Source: Nitrospirota bacterium
GTDB taxonomy: Bacteria; Nitrospirota; Thermodesulfovibrionia; UBA6902
Direction of reading: 5' to 3'
DNA length: 47,284 bases
Assembly (NCBI GenBank): GCA_016208905.1
Contig: JACQXG010000055.1
Location: 1 to 47,284, forward strand
The position numbers and the translations under genes are program-made. The notes below the pieces were generated by a model. The model was given only the letters and a program-made list of their open reading frames with translations. It was not told where the DNA came from and made no database searches. How positions within the stretch are numbered: position 1 is the first letter of the stretch; the number at the start of each line of letters is the position of its first letter. Positions 22,647-32,727 of this stretch are shown here, one piece after another.

Positions 22647-23030
22647 TTAGCTATCCCCAAATATATCCTCAATTGTTTTCTTTTGCTCTGATTCGCCCTT
22701 CTCGCTCAGATATACCTTTAAGTCCTTTTCAAGTTCAGTCATATCTTCCGGCATTGTTTCTTTCTGCTGGGCTTCGTCCATCATTCGTTTATTACTGAGC
22801 TTCCTGGCTTCTTCACTTGCTTTGACGGCCGCTTCTCCTATAAGAACATTTATGGCGCCGGACGCTACTTCCTCTATAGCAAGTGTTGTAATTTTCTGTG
22901 CTTTTGAAGATATTACAGGCAGGGACCCCTGTGACAAGGCCTTGGCCCTTTTAACCGAGGCAACTACAAGTCTGTAAGTACCGTCAATTTTTTCTTTGTC
23001 ATACTTTATCGGCAGTGAAATTATATCCAT
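22647..23030 (-). CDS. rpoZ: RNA polymerase omega subunit
   Basis: 127 aa. The omega core is present: YRLVVASVKRAKALSQGS followed by TTLAIEEVASGAI, and an extended acidic tail (EDMTELEKDLKVYLSEKG). It assists assembly of the beta' subunit. It follows gmk, the usual gmk-rpoZ-coaBC order. Confidence 0.93.
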   Translation of the reverse strand: MDIISLPIKYDKEKIDGTYRLVVASVKRAKALSQGSLPVISSKAQKITTLAIEEVASGAINVLIGEAAVKASEEARKLSNKRMMDEAQQKETMPEDMTELEKDLKVYLSEKGESEQKKTIEDIFGDS

Positions 23031-23045
23031 AAAACCTCCATTATT

Positions 23046-23693
23046 TTATTTAACGTTATAAATATTTTCTATCCATTTCGGATCAACCCTTGATGTCCTG
23101 AGTCTTGATGATATAATTATACTTTCCAGTTCTCTATATGCCTTATGAAGACTGTTATTGACAACAATATAATCATAATCATTATAGTGCGCAATTTCAG
23201 CTTTTGCATTTTCAATGCGCCTTGCTATTACATCTTGTGAATCTGTCTTGCGATTTATCAGCCTTTCCTCCAGAATTTTTAAAGATGGAGGAAGAATAAA
23301 GATGTAAACGGCATTTGTACAGGTCTTTTTCAGCTGTATCGCGCCATGAGTATCAATGTCAAGTATTATATCATAACCTTCCCTGTTTAACTTTTCCAGT
23401 CTTTTTAATGAGGTGCCATAGAGGTTGCCGTGCACAGTCGCCCATTCGGCAAACTCACCTTTATTGATCATGCTCATAAATTGTGTCTTACTTACAAATG
23501 TATAGTCAACATGATTCGTCTCTCCTTTTCTTGGTTGTCTGGTAGTATAAGAAACGGAGAGTTTAATATCAGGAATTTTCTTTAATATTCTTCGGCAAAG
23601 TGTTGTTTTGCCTGCACCCGAAGGGGCCGATATCACAAATAATGTCCCATTATTTTTTTTTTGTCGATTGCTTCTGCTCTTAGTTTCAGCCAC
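23046..23693 (-). CDS. gmk: Guanylate kinase
   Basis: 215 aa. The P-loop SAPSGAGKTTLCRRIL is at residues 22-36. GMP-binding segments SVSYTTRQPRKGE and HVDYTFVSK follow, then GEFAEWATVHGNLYGT and IDTHGA. A basic N-terminal extension of about 15 residues (KSRSNRQKKNNG) precedes the fold. It phosphorylates GMP to GDP. 4 nt after the remA stop. Confidence 0.97.
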   Translation of the reverse strand: MAETKSRSNRQKKNNGTLFVISAPSGAGKTTLCRRILKKIPDIKLSVSYTTRQPRKGETNHVDYTFVSKTQFMSMINKGEFAEWATVHGNLYGTSLKRLEKLNREGYDIILDIDTHGAIQLKKTCTNAVYIFILPPSLKILEERLINRKTDSQDVIARRIENAKAEIAHYNDYDYIVVNNSLHKAYRELESIIISSRLRTSRVDPKWIENIYNVK

Positions 23694-23697
23694 TTTA

Positions 23698-23955
23698 TTA
23701 CTCTACAGAAAACCTTTGTGTTATAGTTTCAACCTGAAGCGCAGAAAGAATTACGTGGTCGCTATCAGTCACAATTATGGCCCTTGTCTTCCGACCCTGT
23801 GTTGCGTCGACCAGCTTCCCTCTCTCACTTGCTTCGTCACGCAACCGTTTCATGGGGGATGAACCGGGGGCAACAACCGCTATTACGCGGGAGGCTGAAA
23901 CCACATTTCCAAAACCTACATTTATGAGCACTACTCCCTGACCGGATTTTATCAT
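23698..23955 (-). CDS. remA: RemA/DUF370 family regulator
   Basis: 85 aa. The family sequence is clear: [32 protein letters not shown] and [23 protein letters not shown]. In Bacillus RemA is a DNA-binding activator of matrix genes; in most phyla the gene simply sits upstream of gmk, as here. 130 nt separate it from yicC with no gene in between. Confidence 0.92.
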   Translation of the reverse strand: MIKSGQGVVLINVGFGNVVSASRVIAVVAPGSSPMKRLRDEASERGKLVDATQGRKTRAIIVTDSDHVILSALQVETITQRFSVE

Positions 23956-24085
23956 TATCTTACCTCATAAATCTTACAGATTTCCTGAATTCTTTACCTT
24001 TAACTATAGATTTTTCAATAACTATCTGTGGCAACTCATAACTTTTGGAGTTAATTATCCTGATGATATAATTGTATCCTGGATT

Positions 24086-24940
24086 CTATTGTAAGTTCTG
24101 TACCTGTTCTCTTATTTTTTCAAGCTCATGTTTAACTTCAACAACGTTGTTGGCAATTTCGAAGTTCTGCACTTTAGATCCAATTGTATTTATCTCCCTG
24201 CGCAGCTCCTGTATAATGAAATCCATTTTTTTACCGACAGAGTCATTTGATTTTAACACATCAGTAAAATGGTTCAGATGACTGTTCATTCTTACAATCT
24301 CTTCCGTGATATCAGATTTTTCAATCATTATAGCGGTTTCCTGAATGAGACGTGTCTCGTCAACTTGTACGCCGTCCAGAAACTCTTTCAGTTTCTCACG
24401 CAGTTTTTCTCTGGCGGAGGCGGCAAACTCAGCCCTTTTTTGTTCAATATTAGCTATATATTCTTTTATAAAAACTATTCTTTCAGAAATATCATGAATC
24501 AGATTTTTCCCTTCTTCAATTCTGGTCCTGCTTAATTCTTCCAGCGCTGCTTCGAGTGCCTTGTAAAAATCGGCTACATCGATCTGAGGCTCATCCAGGA
24601 TGAATAGATCTCTTTGTGATGCAAGCATATTAATCCCAATATTGTCGGAGAGAGAAAGTTCATCTTTTAATGAAGCAAAGGCATTATAATATTCCCTCGC
24701 AAGGGATTTGTTTACTTTCAACTTAATATTATCCATTTCCTGTTTTGGAACTAATATTTCTATATGTCCCCGCTCAATCTTCTTCTTTATTATTTTTTTG
24801 ATCTCAGGTTCATAGGAAAAGAGATAGTATGGCATATTAATGTGTACGTCGAGATTTTTATGGTTTGAAGAACGGATTTCGACCTTAAAATTCCCGGAGG
24901 ACCCCTTTCCATATCCTGTCATTGATTGTGTTAGTATCAT
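24086..24940 (-). CDS. yicC: YicC/YloC family endoribonuclease
   Basis: 284 aa. It starts with SMTGYGKGSSGNFKVEIRSSNHKNLDV and ends with KMDFIIQELRREINTIGSKVQ and a helical tail, both hallmarks of the family. Members are endoribonucleases involved in sRNA turnover. It heads the yicC-remA-gmk-rpoZ-coaBC-aroQ block, with a good promoter upstream (25002-25030). Confidence 0.95.
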   Translation of the reverse strand: MILTQSMTGYGKGSSGNFKVEIRSSNHKNLDVHINMPYYLFSYEPEIKKIIKKKIERGHIEILVPKQEMDNIKLKVNKSLAREYYNAFASLKDELSLSDNIGINMLASQRDLFILDEPQIDVADFYKALEAALEELSRTRIEEGKNLIHDISERIVFIKEYIANIEQKRAEFAASAREKLREKLKEFLDGVQVDETRLIQETAIMIEKSDITEEIVRMNSHLNHFTDVLKSNDSVGKKMDFIIQELRREINTIGSKVQNFEIANNVVEVKHELEKIREQVQNLQ

Positions 24941-25001
24941 AATTAATATAACTTCATTGTTTTAATTTATTCGAAACCAATAAAATTGTGCAGAACGTAA
25001 C

Positions 25002-25030
25002 ACTATATAATACTTAATAAAATATGTCAA
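25002..25030 (-). promoter_or_regulatory. Sigma-70 promoter of the yicC block
   Basis: On the minus strand: TTGACA (25025-25030), 17-nt spacer, TATAGT (25002-25007). The yicC start is 62 nt downstream. Confidence 0.65.
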
Positions 25031-25083
25031 TCTAGTCAGCGATAAACTAATTGATAATGTTGATAGCTTATACCCGCAAGAAT

Positions 25084-25103
25084 TTGCTGCATAATAGCAG
25101 CAA
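25084..25103 (-). terminator. 7-bp hairpin after clpC
   Basis: TTGCTGC and GCAGCAA pair perfectly around a 6-nt loop, 38 nt after the clpC stop. No strong U-run follows, so termination is uncertain. Confidence 0.4.
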
Positions 25104-25140
25104 GGTTATAAACGCATTTCCAGGGAGGTTCAAGATTTAT

Positions 25141-27576
25141 TTATGAAACAAATGCTTCGATTTGGCTTTCAATAAATACAGGAGAATCGTTTTCCAAAAT
25201 AACGTTAACTTTTTTTACCTCTTTAAACTTTCCCCTGAGAATCTCTTCAGAAAGAGGATCTTCAATGTGTCTTTGTATTGCCCTTCTCATCGGCCTGGCA
25301 CCGTACGACGGTTGGTAATTTTTATCAATCAACCATTCAACCACTTCATCAGACAGTGTAACTGCAAGATCATGATCAAGAAGCTGTTTATTGAGCTCGT
25401 TGATAAGTAAATTAACAATTTTCACTAAGTGTATTTTTTCGAGCTGGTGGAAAACCACAATTTCATCAATTCTATTTAGAAATTCAGGATTAAACTTCTT
25501 TTTCAGTTCATCAAGTACCGCATCCTTTATTTTTCTGTAATTATTCTTGGTAGATTGTTTCTGAAAGCCAAGAGGCGTAGAATTTTCAATGAACTTTGTG
25601 CCGACGTTTGATGTCATAATTATTACTGTATTCTTAAAATCAACCTTTCTGCCAAGGTTATCTGTAATTACACCTTCATCAAGTACCTGAAGTAAAATAT
25701 TGAACACATCGGGATGGGCTTTTTCAATCTCATCAAAAAGCACAACTGAATACGGCCTCCGGCGTACTGTTTCTGTCAGTTGTCCGCCTTCCTCATAACC
25801 AACATATCCAGGGGGTGCACCTGTTAATCTGGATACATTGAATCTTTCCATATATTCTGACATATCTATTTTTACAAGTGCTTTATCATCATTAAAAAGA
25901 AATTCGGTAAGTGCTTTTGCAAGCTCGGTCTTTCCAACTCCTGTGGGGCCAAGAAAGAAAAACGACCCAATAGGCCTTGTCCTTGATTTTAAGCCGGCGC
26001 GTGACCTCCTGATCGCCTTTGCAATGGCCCTTACCGCCTCATCTTGAGCAACGATTCTGTTATGAAGTTCATCTTCCATACGAAGGAGTTTTTCTGATTC
26101 TTTTTCTTCAAGCTTTGACAGAGGAATGCCCGTAATCTTTGCAACAGTATATGCAATATCATCATCCAGTACAAGAGGTATTTCTTTCTGCTGGTTTTCA
26201 CGCCATTTCTTATTGAGATTATCATAGAGCTTTCTTACCCTGTCCTCTTCATTCTTAACAGAAGCTCCTTTCTCGAAATCATGGAGTTTTATGTAAAGAT
26301 TTTTTTCTTTGTTAAGTCGTTTAAGCTCTTTCTCAAGTTCACGAAGTTCAGGAGGCATTGTATATCTTTTTAATTTTATCCTTGCACCGGTCTCGTCCAT
26401 AACGTCTATTGCTTTATCAGGCAGATATCTTTCAGTAATATACCGGTCTGATAAAGTAACACATGCTTTAATAGCTTCATCACTCACTTTCACCTTGTGA
26501 TGTACTTCATATCTTGTCTTTAATCCATCGAGGATTTGAATACTCTCCTCTGTTGATGGAGGCTGCAGATTGATAGGTTGGAAACGACGTTCAAAAGCTC
26601 CATCTTTTTCAATATATTTTCTGTATTCATCAGGTGTAGTGGCGCCAATACATTGAATTTCGCCTCTGGAAAGCGCAGGTTTCAGCATGTTTGATGCATC
26701 GATTGATCCTTCGGCAGCACCGGCTCCGACAAGCGTGTGCAACTCATCTATGAAAAGAATTATATTGCCGGACTGGACAATTTCTTTCATTACGAGCTTA
26801 AGTCTTTCCTCAAACTGTCCCCTATATTTAGTGCCTGCGATAAGGGCGCCAAGATCCAGACTGACAATTCTTTTTTCCAGAAGATTTTCCGGTATTTCCT
26901 CAGCAATTATACTCTGTGCAAGCCCTTCTACAATAGCTGTCTTTCCCACCCCTGACTCCCCTATAATTACGGGATTGTTCTTGACCCTCCTGCCTAAAAT
27001 TTGTAAGACCCTTTCGATTTCTTTTTCTCTGCCTATTACAGGGTCAAGCTTACCTTCTCTTGCAAGCTGAGTTATATCTCTGCCAAACTCATCAAGGGCC
27101 GGTGTATTAGTTTTCTTTTCCTTGGTGCCGGACTGTGTTTTTCGCATCGAAAGGTTAATTGCAAGCTGTCTGACGCCAAGAAGATTTGCCCCAAGACTTC
27201 TCAGTATCTTACCGGCAATACCTGCGTCTTCCCTGATTAATCCGATAAGGAGATGCTCACTTCCTATATAGCTGTGTCCAAGCAACCTTGCCTCTTCAAC
27301 GGCAAGTTCAAGGACTTTTTTTGCTCTTGGGGTAAATGGAATATCACCAAAAGTAAGAATATTGGATCCGGAGGGTAGGTTTCTTTCAACTTCCATTCTC
27401 AGCTCTTCTGCTGAAAGCCCCATCTTCTTCAGAATTATCATGGGGAGACTTTCTTCTTCTTTTAGCAGACCAAGGAGTAAGTGCTCTGTACCGAGGTAGT
27501 CATTTTGCCGCTTTTCAGCCTCTTCACGTGCATAAATGATTACTTTTCTGCCTCTTTCCGTGAATTTCTCAAACAT
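25141..27576 (-). CDS. clpC: ATP-dependent Clp protease ATP-binding subunit ClpC
   Basis: 811 aa, full length. An N-terminal double Clp domain (1-145, MFEKFTERGRKVIIYAREEA) is followed by AAA1 with Walker A GESGVGKTA, a UVR-containing middle region (about 420-470), and AAA2 with GPTGVGKTELAKAL and the FDEIEKAHPDVFNILLQ motif. It unfolds substrates for ClpP. No ctsR-mcsA-mcsB genes accompany it, so it is not in the Firmicutes-type operon. A near-consensus promoter lies directly upstream. Confidence 0.97.
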   Translation of the reverse strand: MFEKFTERGRKVIIYAREEAEKRQNDYLGTEHLLLGLLKEEESLPMIILKKMGLSAEELRMEVERNLPSGSNILTFGDIPFTPRAKKVLELAVEEARLLGHSYIGSEHLLIGLIREDAGIAGKILRSLGANLLGVRQLAINLSMRKTQSGTKEKKTNTPALDEFGRDITQLAREGKLDPVIGREKEIERVLQILGRRVKNNPVIIGESGVGKTAIVEGLAQSIIAEEIPENLLEKRIVSLDLGALIAGTKYRGQFEERLKLVMKEIVQSGNIILFIDELHTLVGAGAAEGSIDASNMLKPALSRGEIQCIGATTPDEYRKYIEKDGAFERRFQPINLQPPSTEESIQILDGLKTRYEVHHKVKVSDEAIKACVTLSDRYITERYLPDKAIDVMDETGARIKLKRYTMPPELRELEKELKRLNKEKNLYIKLHDFEKGASVKNEEDRVRKLYDNLNKKWRENQQKEIPLVLDDDIAYTVAKITGIPLSKLEEKESEKLLRMEDELHNRIVAQDEAVRAIAKAIRRSRAGLKSRTRPIGSFFFLGPTGVGKTELAKALTEFLFNDDKALVKIDMSEYMERFNVSRLTGAPPGYVGYEEGGQLTETVRRRPYSVVLFDEIEKAHPDVFNILLQVLDEGVITDNLGRKVDFKNTVIIMTSNVGTKFIENSTPLGFQKQSTKNNYRKIKDAVLDELKKKFNPEFLNRIDEIVVFHQLEKIHLVKIVNLLINELNKQLLDHDLAVTLSDEVVEWLIDKNYQPSYGARPMRRAIQRHIEDPLSEEILRGKFKEVKKVNVILENDSPVFIESQIEAFVS

Positions 27577-27593
27577 GATAAACTCCTATGTTT

Positions 27594-27622
27594 AATATAT
27601 CGTTTCTACTGTATATTGTCAA
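27594..27622 (-). promoter_or_regulatory. Sigma-70 promoter of clpC
   Basis: On the minus strand: TTGACA (27617-27622), exactly 17 nt, TATATT (27594-27599). The clpC ATG is 18 nt further, giving a very short leader with AGGAG. Confidence 0.75.
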
Positions 27623-27741
27623 GGCAACAGACAGTAAATTAAGATACTTGATGTACTTTTAAGTCGGAACAAAAGGAGTAATTCTTAAGCAGATATTAAA
27701 AAACATGCGAAGGTCCATTAGTATATGAAGTCAGAAAGATG

Positions 27742-28206
27742 TCATATCTTTTTTTTATTGTATACAATGTCTTTAATTTCCTGCATGAATTCTTTTATAT
27801 CTTTAAATTGTCTGTATACCGAGGCAAATCTTACATATGCTACTTCATCGATTTCTTTGAGACCATCCATTATCTGTTCGCCAAGCACTGAACTCGGTAT
27901 TTCTTTTTCATTTGATTCCTGAAGATTTTTTTCGACCCTCATAACTAATGCTTCAATCGATTCAACACTGACAGGTCTCTTTTCACATGCTTTTTCAAGT
28001 CCTTGAAGTATTTTTTGTCTGTCATAAGGTTCTCTTCTGTTATCTTTTTTGATAACGTGCGGTAAGATATTTTCTATCCTTTCATAGCTGGTAAAACGTC
28101 CTTCACACTTCAAGCATTCGCGCCTTCGACGAATTACATCTCCATCCTTGCTCTGCCTTGAATCAATTACTTTATCTTCGATGTGATTGCAGAAAGGACA
28201 ACGCAT
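27742..28206 (-). CDS. nrdR: Transcriptional repressor NrdR
   Basis: 154 aa. The zinc ribbon [17 protein letters not shown] ... [18 protein letters not shown] is followed by an ATP-cone domain (about 49-140). NrdR represses ribonucleotide reductase genes in response to dATP. No nrd gene lies in the window. It follows glyA, a common arrangement, with a 79-nt gap. Confidence 0.97.
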   Translation of the reverse strand: MRCPFCNHIEDKVIDSRQSKDGDVIRRRRECLKCEGRFTSYERIENILPHVIKKDNRREPYDRQKILQGLEKACEKRPVSVESIEALVMRVEKNLQESNEKEIPSSVLGEQIMDGLKEIDEVAYVRFASVYRQFKDIKEFMQEIKDIVYNKKKI

Positions 28207-28285
28207 AACATTTTATTTTAAAGATATTCTTTGAATTTGAGGAACCAATCCTCTATATATCATGTACCGATAAATCAGGGATTGC

Positions 28286-29533
28286 CTATATTTCAATGTC
28301 TTCGTAAACAGGAAATTTCTTACATAGTGCTTTAACCTTTTCCCTAACATGTTTAATAGTCCCATTGTTTGGGGGGCCATCCAGTATTTTTGAGATAAGG
28401 TCAGCAATAATAACCATTTCAGGTTCCCGCATATGCCTACTCGTAACTATCGGGGTTCCGATTCTTATTCCGCTTGTGATAGTGGCAGGCAATTTATCGT
28501 GAGGTATGGAATTTTTGTTTACCGTGATGCCGGCCGAATCAAGCGCTTTCTCTGCATCGCTGCCGGTAATTTTTTTGTTAGTAAGATCGATCAGCATCAG
28601 GTGTGTATCAGTGCCCCCTGAAATAATTTTAATGCCCTTATTCATAAGGGCATCCGCCAGCTCTTTAGCGTTCTTGATAATTTGCAACTGATAGCGACTA
28701 AACTCCGGTGTCAAGGCTTCCTTAAATGCCACTGCCTTTGCGGCTATAACATGCATGAGAGGGCCGCCCTGTATCCCGGGAAAAACCATCTTGTCTATGG
28801 CCTTTGCATATTCGGCTTTGCACATAATAATTCCGCCCCGAGGCCCTTTAAGAGTCTTGTGTGTAGTAGTAGTAACAAAATCCGCGTACGGCACCGGAGA
28901 TGGATGATTACCTGTTGCAATCAGTCCTGCAATATGCGCTATGTCAGCAAGAAAATATGCCTGGACCTCTTTTGCAATATCTGATAAAACCTTGAAGTCA
29001 ATTATCCTTGAATAAGCGCTTGCCCCTGCCAAAAGCAGTTTGGGCTTGTGTTTCTTTGCCATCCGCCGTACCTTATCATAATCAATAAGGCCCGTCTTCT
29101 TTTCTACACCGTAAGAAAAAGTTTTATAAAGACTGCCCGAAAAATTGACTTGCGCCCCATGAGAAAGATGTCCTCCATGGCTGAGACTTAAACCAAGGAT
29201 TTTATCTCCCGGCTTCAACATAGAAAAATAGACAGCCATATTCGCCTGGGTCCCGGAATGGGGTTGTACATTTACATGCTCAGCGCCGAAAAGCCTCCTG
29301 GCCCTTTCGATAGCCAGAGATTCAACTATATCAGCATATTCACAACCTCCATAATAGCGTCTCCCGGGATAACCTTCAGCATATTTATTTGTAAAGACTG
29401 ATCCCTGGGCTTCAAGCACTGCCCTGCTCGCATAGTTTTCGGACGCAATCATGACAATCTTGTCCTGTTCGCGCTTTATTTCATTTACGATTGCGTTATA
29501 AATATCGGGATCATTTTTTTTCAGTTCGTTCAT
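28286..29533 (-). CDS. glyA: Serine hydroxymethyltransferase
   Basis: 415 aa, full length. Landmarks are [17 protein letters not shown], the [16 protein letters not shown] motif, and the PLP lysine in [15 protein letters not shown]. It interconverts serine and glycine with tetrahydrofolate. It follows rpiB by 9 nt in one transcript. Confidence 0.98.
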   Translation of the reverse strand: MNELKKNDPDIYNAIVNEIKREQDKIVMIASENYASRAVLEAQGSVFTNKYAEGYPGRRYYGGCEYADIVESLAIERARRLFGAEHVNVQPHSGTQANMAVYFSMLKPGDKILGLSLSHGGHLSHGAQVNFSGSLYKTFSYGVEKKTGLIDYDKVRRMAKKHKPKLLLAGASAYSRIIDFKVLSDIAKEVQAYFLADIAHIAGLIATGNHPSPVPYADFVTTTTHKTLKGPRGGIIMCKAEYAKAIDKMVFPGIQGGPLMHVIAAKAVAFKEALTPEFSRYQLQIIKNAKELADALMNKGIKIISGGTDTHLMLIDLTNKKITGSDAEKALDSAGITVNKNSIPHDKLPATITSGIRIGTPIVTSRHMREPEMVIIADLISKILDGPPNNGTIKHVREKVKALCKKFPVYEDIEI

Positions 29534-29542
29534 GTTTATTAT

Positions 29543-29992
29543 TTATTTGTTTATCCTTGATTCTATCGCCTTAATTTTGTCGAGTCTTCTCTGATGCCTG
29601 CCGCCTTCAAAGTCTGTTTTAAACCAGACCTTAACTATTTCTTCGGCAGTCTTGCCGTTAATAATTCTTCCGGGCAATACCAGCAAATTCGCATCATTAT
29701 GCATCCTGCTCATTTTTGCCGAATAATCTTCACTGCACAATGCCGCCCTTACTCCCGGGAATTTATTTGCAACAATAGACATGCCGATCCCGGTGCCGCA
29801 TATGAGTATGCCCCTGTCTACATTGCCTTTTGATACTGCCTCTGAAACTTTTTCACCATAGTCCGGGTAATCACATGACTCCTCGCACTTTGTGCCGAAA
29901 TCTTCCCAGTCTACATCAAGCTCTTCAAGGATTGGTATTATTTCGTTTTTCATTGCGATTCCGGCATGGTCACAACCTATGGCTACTTTCAT
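29543..29992 (-). CDS. rpiB: Ribose-5-phosphate isomerase B
   Basis: 149 aa. It starts MKVAIGCDHAGIAMK and has GILICGTGIGMSIVANK with the catalytic Cys, and later NLLVLPGRIINGK. It interconverts ribose-5-P and ribulose-5-P. First gene of rpiB-glyA-nrdR; CGGAGGT is at the right distance from its ATG. Confidence 0.97.
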   Translation of the reverse strand: MKVAIGCDHAGIAMKNEIIPILEELDVDWEDFGTKCEESCDYPDYGEKVSEAVSKGNVDRGILICGTGIGMSIVANKFPGVRAALCSEDYSAKMSRMHNDANLLVLPGRIINGKTAEEIVKVWFKTDFEGGRHQRRLDKIKAIESRINK

Positions 29993-30183
29993 AATACCTC
30001 CGAAATAGTGCTGGATTGCAGAACAACAATATCGAATCCGGCTATAATTTTACTTTATTCCACTGTTTAATGGAGAGTAAAGTCTGTCCAGAAGCGGTAC
30101 CTGTCAGAACTTTATATTTCCAACAAAGTAGATTATATTATCAGCCTCATAAATGTAAGTCAAGGATAGTATTCGCCAAAGTT

Positions 30184-30192
30184 TGTTATAAT
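30184..30192 (+). promoter_or_regulatory. Extended -10 promoter giving a possibly leaderless coaE transcript
   Basis: TGTTATAAT is a perfect extended -10 element. The coaE ATG begins 7 nt after it, so the predicted transcription start coincides with the start codon. Confidence 0.55.
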
Positions 30193-30198
30193 TCCAGG

Positions 30199-30795
30199 AT
30201 GCCAACAATCGGACTTACAGGCAATCTGGGAATGGGTAAATCTACCGTATTGGGACTTTTTAACAAACTTGGCGCCATCACTTTCAATATAGATGAATTT
30301 GTTCATAATATTCTTAAAAAGCCCGATGTGATTAAGAGAATTGCGAAGATCCTCGGCAAAGATATTCTGCTCGCCAATTCGAGAAACATTTCCATAAATA
30401 AAAAACGTGTAGCAAACATAATCTTTAATGACCCGTATAAACGAAAAGCCGTCGAAAAAATAATCCATCCTGAGGTTTTAAAGATTATTAAACGAAGCAC
30501 ATCGGACATATTAAGAAGGGAACCGTCTGCAATAATCATCTTTGAAGTTCCCTTACTATTTGAGGCCGGTTATGCAAGGTATTTTAAAAAGACAATCGTC
30601 GTCTATTGTAAACGCAATACCTCGATAACAAGGCTTGCCAGGAAAGGTTTATCCAGGACCGAGGCCATTAAAAGAATGCGCGCTCAAATGCCGATTAATG
30701 AAAAAAAGAAACTTGCCGACTTATTGATTGACAACAATAACGGGATAAAAAATACTGAACTTCAGGTCAGACAAATATTTCAGGGACTCACCTAA
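30199..30795 (+). CDS. coaE: Dephospho-CoA kinase
   Basis: 198 aa from the ATG at 30199. MPTIGLTGNLGMGKSTV carries the P-loop, then NIDEFVHNIL and FEVPLLFEAGYARYF are family motifs. It phosphorylates dephospho-CoA in the last step of CoA synthesis. The frame stays open upstream to 30016, but that extension has no family similarity and the promoter lies inside it. Convergent with the HDOD gene (10-nt gap). Confidence 0.94.
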   Translation: MPTIGLTGNLGMGKSTVLGLFNKLGAITFNIDEFVHNILKKPDVIKRIAKILGKDILLANSRNISINKKRVANIIFNDPYKRKAVEKIIHPEVLKIIKRSTSDILRREPSAIIIFEVPLLFEAGYARYFKKTIVVYCKRNTSITRLARKGLSRTEAIKRMRAQMPINEKKKLADLLIDNNNGIKNTELQVRQIFQGLT

Positions 30796-30805
30796 ATATA
30801 AAACA

Positions 30806-31630
30806 TCAGAAAACAATGTCCCTGCTTATATTCTCTTCTATATCTTTTAAATCCTTATCTGTTATACCGAGTATTTCAAGGGAAGAAGGATAAAAAGGAT
30901 AATCAGGATTAGTATTGGTCGCACTCACAATGTCCCTTGTTGTTATATAATCCGCAATATGAATAACAGCTGCATTCTTGATATTCCTCTTCGCAAGAGC
31001 CGGACTATGATGATAAAGTGCAACATCATGAACAGAATCCGGCAATTGCCATTTATCGGTCAGCCAGGCGCCGATATCAGCATGAGTAAATCCAAAGACT
31101 TCTTTCTCAGCTTCAAGGAGAGGCACTTTCTTTTCCATAGCCCTCAATACCCTAAAGTAATCATCGGGAAAATATCTGTTCATCACCAGGAAACCGAGAT
31201 CATGAAGTAATCCGCTTACCACAAGTTCGTCTGAAAAGTTCATACCCAGTTCTTTTGACAAACGCCTTGTGATAACTCCCGCTGCAGCAGAATGTTCAAA
31301 TATCCTTTCATAGGAAATTGCCTTCTCGCCTTTTCTTTCATCGAGTATGGTCATTATCGAAATTCCAAATGCGATATTTTTCACATTATTGAAACCAATT
31401 CTGATAATTGCGTTACTGATCGTCCCGGCAGGCAGCGTGAACCCGAAAAATACGGAATTCGCGACACTTAATATTTTTGCCGATATGGCAGGATCTTTTT
31501 CAACAATCTTTTCCAATTCACCTGCAGATGCCAGATCATCACTAACAAGCCTTAGAATTTCTTGCGCAATAACGGGGATAGTCGGGAGTTTGGTGATCTT
31601 CTGTACATAAAGCTTTAATGAATTTTTCAC
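30806..31630 (-). CDS. HDOD-domain signalling protein
   Basis: 274 aa, essentially a single HDOD domain: KLPTIPVIAQEILRLVSDD, KILSVANSVFFGF, SGLLHDLGFLVMNRYFPD and ADIGAWLTDKWQLPDSVHDVALYHHSP. HDOD proteins resemble inactive HD phosphohydrolases and act in signalling or regulation; no output domain is attached here. It stands alone. Confidence 0.92.
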   Translation of the reverse strand: MKNSLKLYVQKITKLPTIPVIAQEILRLVSDDLASAGELEKIVEKDPAISAKILSVANSVFFGFTLPAGTISNAIIRIGFNNVKNIAFGISIMTILDERKGEKAISYERIFEHSAAAGVITRRLSKELGMNFSDELVVSGLLHDLGFLVMNRYFPDDYFRVLRAMEKKVPLLEAEKEVFGFTHADIGAWLTDKWQLPDSVHDVALYHHSPALAKRNIKNAAVIHIADYITTRDIVSATNTNPDYPFYPSSLEILGITDKDLKDIEENISRDIVF

Positions 31631-31700
31631 TTATCAATGCTCCCTTATTATTGAACTATCCCGAAGCAGAGCTTCAAGGAATTCTATTGTTAATTTGTAT

Positions 31701-32618
31701 CTATATCAAGTCTTCAAAATGAGTTAGTCTTTTGAACTCCTGATAACGGTTTTCAATTTCTGAATAATCAAGGCTTTTTATCTTTTCAAGACTGAATGCC
31801 TCGACATTGTATGAAGCCATGACACTGCCGAATATGATGGCCTTGCGGATATTTGATTCTTCAAAGTTCATTGTATTGGAAAGATAGCCCATGAACCCTC
31901 CCGCAAAGCAGTCCCCTGCGCCAGTCGGATCAAATACAGACTCAAGAGGATAAGCGGGTGCAGCGAAGATTTTCTTGTCTCTGAACATGAGCGCCCCGTA
32001 TTCTCCACGCTTGATAATCAGCGTCTTGGGACCGTATGAAAGTATGATATTGGCGGCCTTGACCAGGTTCGGCTCTCCGGAAAGTTCTCTTGCTTCGCCG
32101 TCATTTATCAGGAGAATATCAACTAATTTCAAGGTCTCAATAAGTGAATCCCGCTTCCCCTCGATCCAGAAATTCATTGTGTCGCATGCAACAAGGGCAG
32201 GTTTTTTGACCTGTTTTAACACATCTCTTTGCAAGTCAGGATCTATGTTTGCAAGAAAGACAATCTTCTTGTCCCTGTAGCTCTCCGGGAGTTTCGGCTT
32301 AAATGACTGAAAAACATTAAGCTGTGTATCAAGGGTCCTCGCCTCGTTTAATTCAAATCCATATTCACCCTTCCATCTGAATGTCTTGCCTTCTGACCTT
32401 TCAATTCCTTCAATATCGATCTTGCGGCTTTTCAGGAACTTAAGGTGTTTGTCCGGGAAATCCGTGCCCACCACCGCAACTATCGAGACGTCCGTGAAAT
32501 AACTTGCTGCCGTGGAAAAATATGTGGCGGAGCCGCCGAGTACCTCATCCACTTCACCAAACGGCGTTTTAACGGAATCAAATGCGACTGAACCGACAAC
32601 GACTAATGACATATTCAT
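31701..32618 (-). CDS. PfkB-family carbohydrate kinase
   Basis: 305 aa, ribokinase fold. The N-terminal motif GGSATYFSTAASYF and the C-terminal DPTGAGDCFAGGFMGYL (with the catalytic Asp) are clear. The substrate cannot be told. Similar proteins often annotated as sugar or adenosine kinases in Nitrospirota-like genomes. It is third in line after the aldolase and dehydrogenase, so a sugar or polyol phosphate path is possible. Confidence 0.9.
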   Translation of the reverse strand: MNMSLVVVGSVAFDSVKTPFGEVDEVLGGSATYFSTAASYFTDVSIVAVVGTDFPDKHLKFLKSRKIDIEGIERSEGKTFRWKGEYGFELNEARTLDTQLNVFQSFKPKLPESYRDKKIVFLANIDPDLQRDVLKQVKKPALVACDTMNFWIEGKRDSLIETLKLVDILLINDGEARELSGEPNLVKAANIILSYGPKTLIIKRGEYGALMFRDKKIFAAPAYPLESVFDPTGAGDCFAGGFMGYLSNTMNFEESNIRKAIIFGSVMASYNVEAFSLEKIKSLDYSEIENRYQEFKRLTHFEDLI

Positions 32619-32695
32619 TACCCCCGATCATTTTTATATTGCACGCAAATAACATGTTACATAAAAGTAAAAGCTGCTGGTTGTTGCTTGTTCAG

Positions 32696-32723
32696 GCTGA
32701 TAGCTGAACGCTGACAGCTGATC
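32696..32723. repeat. Heptamer repeat GCTNAYA, copy 1 (four units)
   Basis: GCTGATA GCTGAAC GCTGACA GCTGATC in tandem. It lies in the gap between the PfkB kinase gene and the dehydrogenase stop. A longer array of the same type lies at 44281-44322. Confidence 0.75.
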
Positions 32724-32727
32724 CCTA

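Noticed and set aside
30016-30198. N-terminal extension of coaE
   Set aside because: The 61 extra codons have no kinase similarity and contain the predicted promoter; MPTIGLTG at 30199 is the family start.
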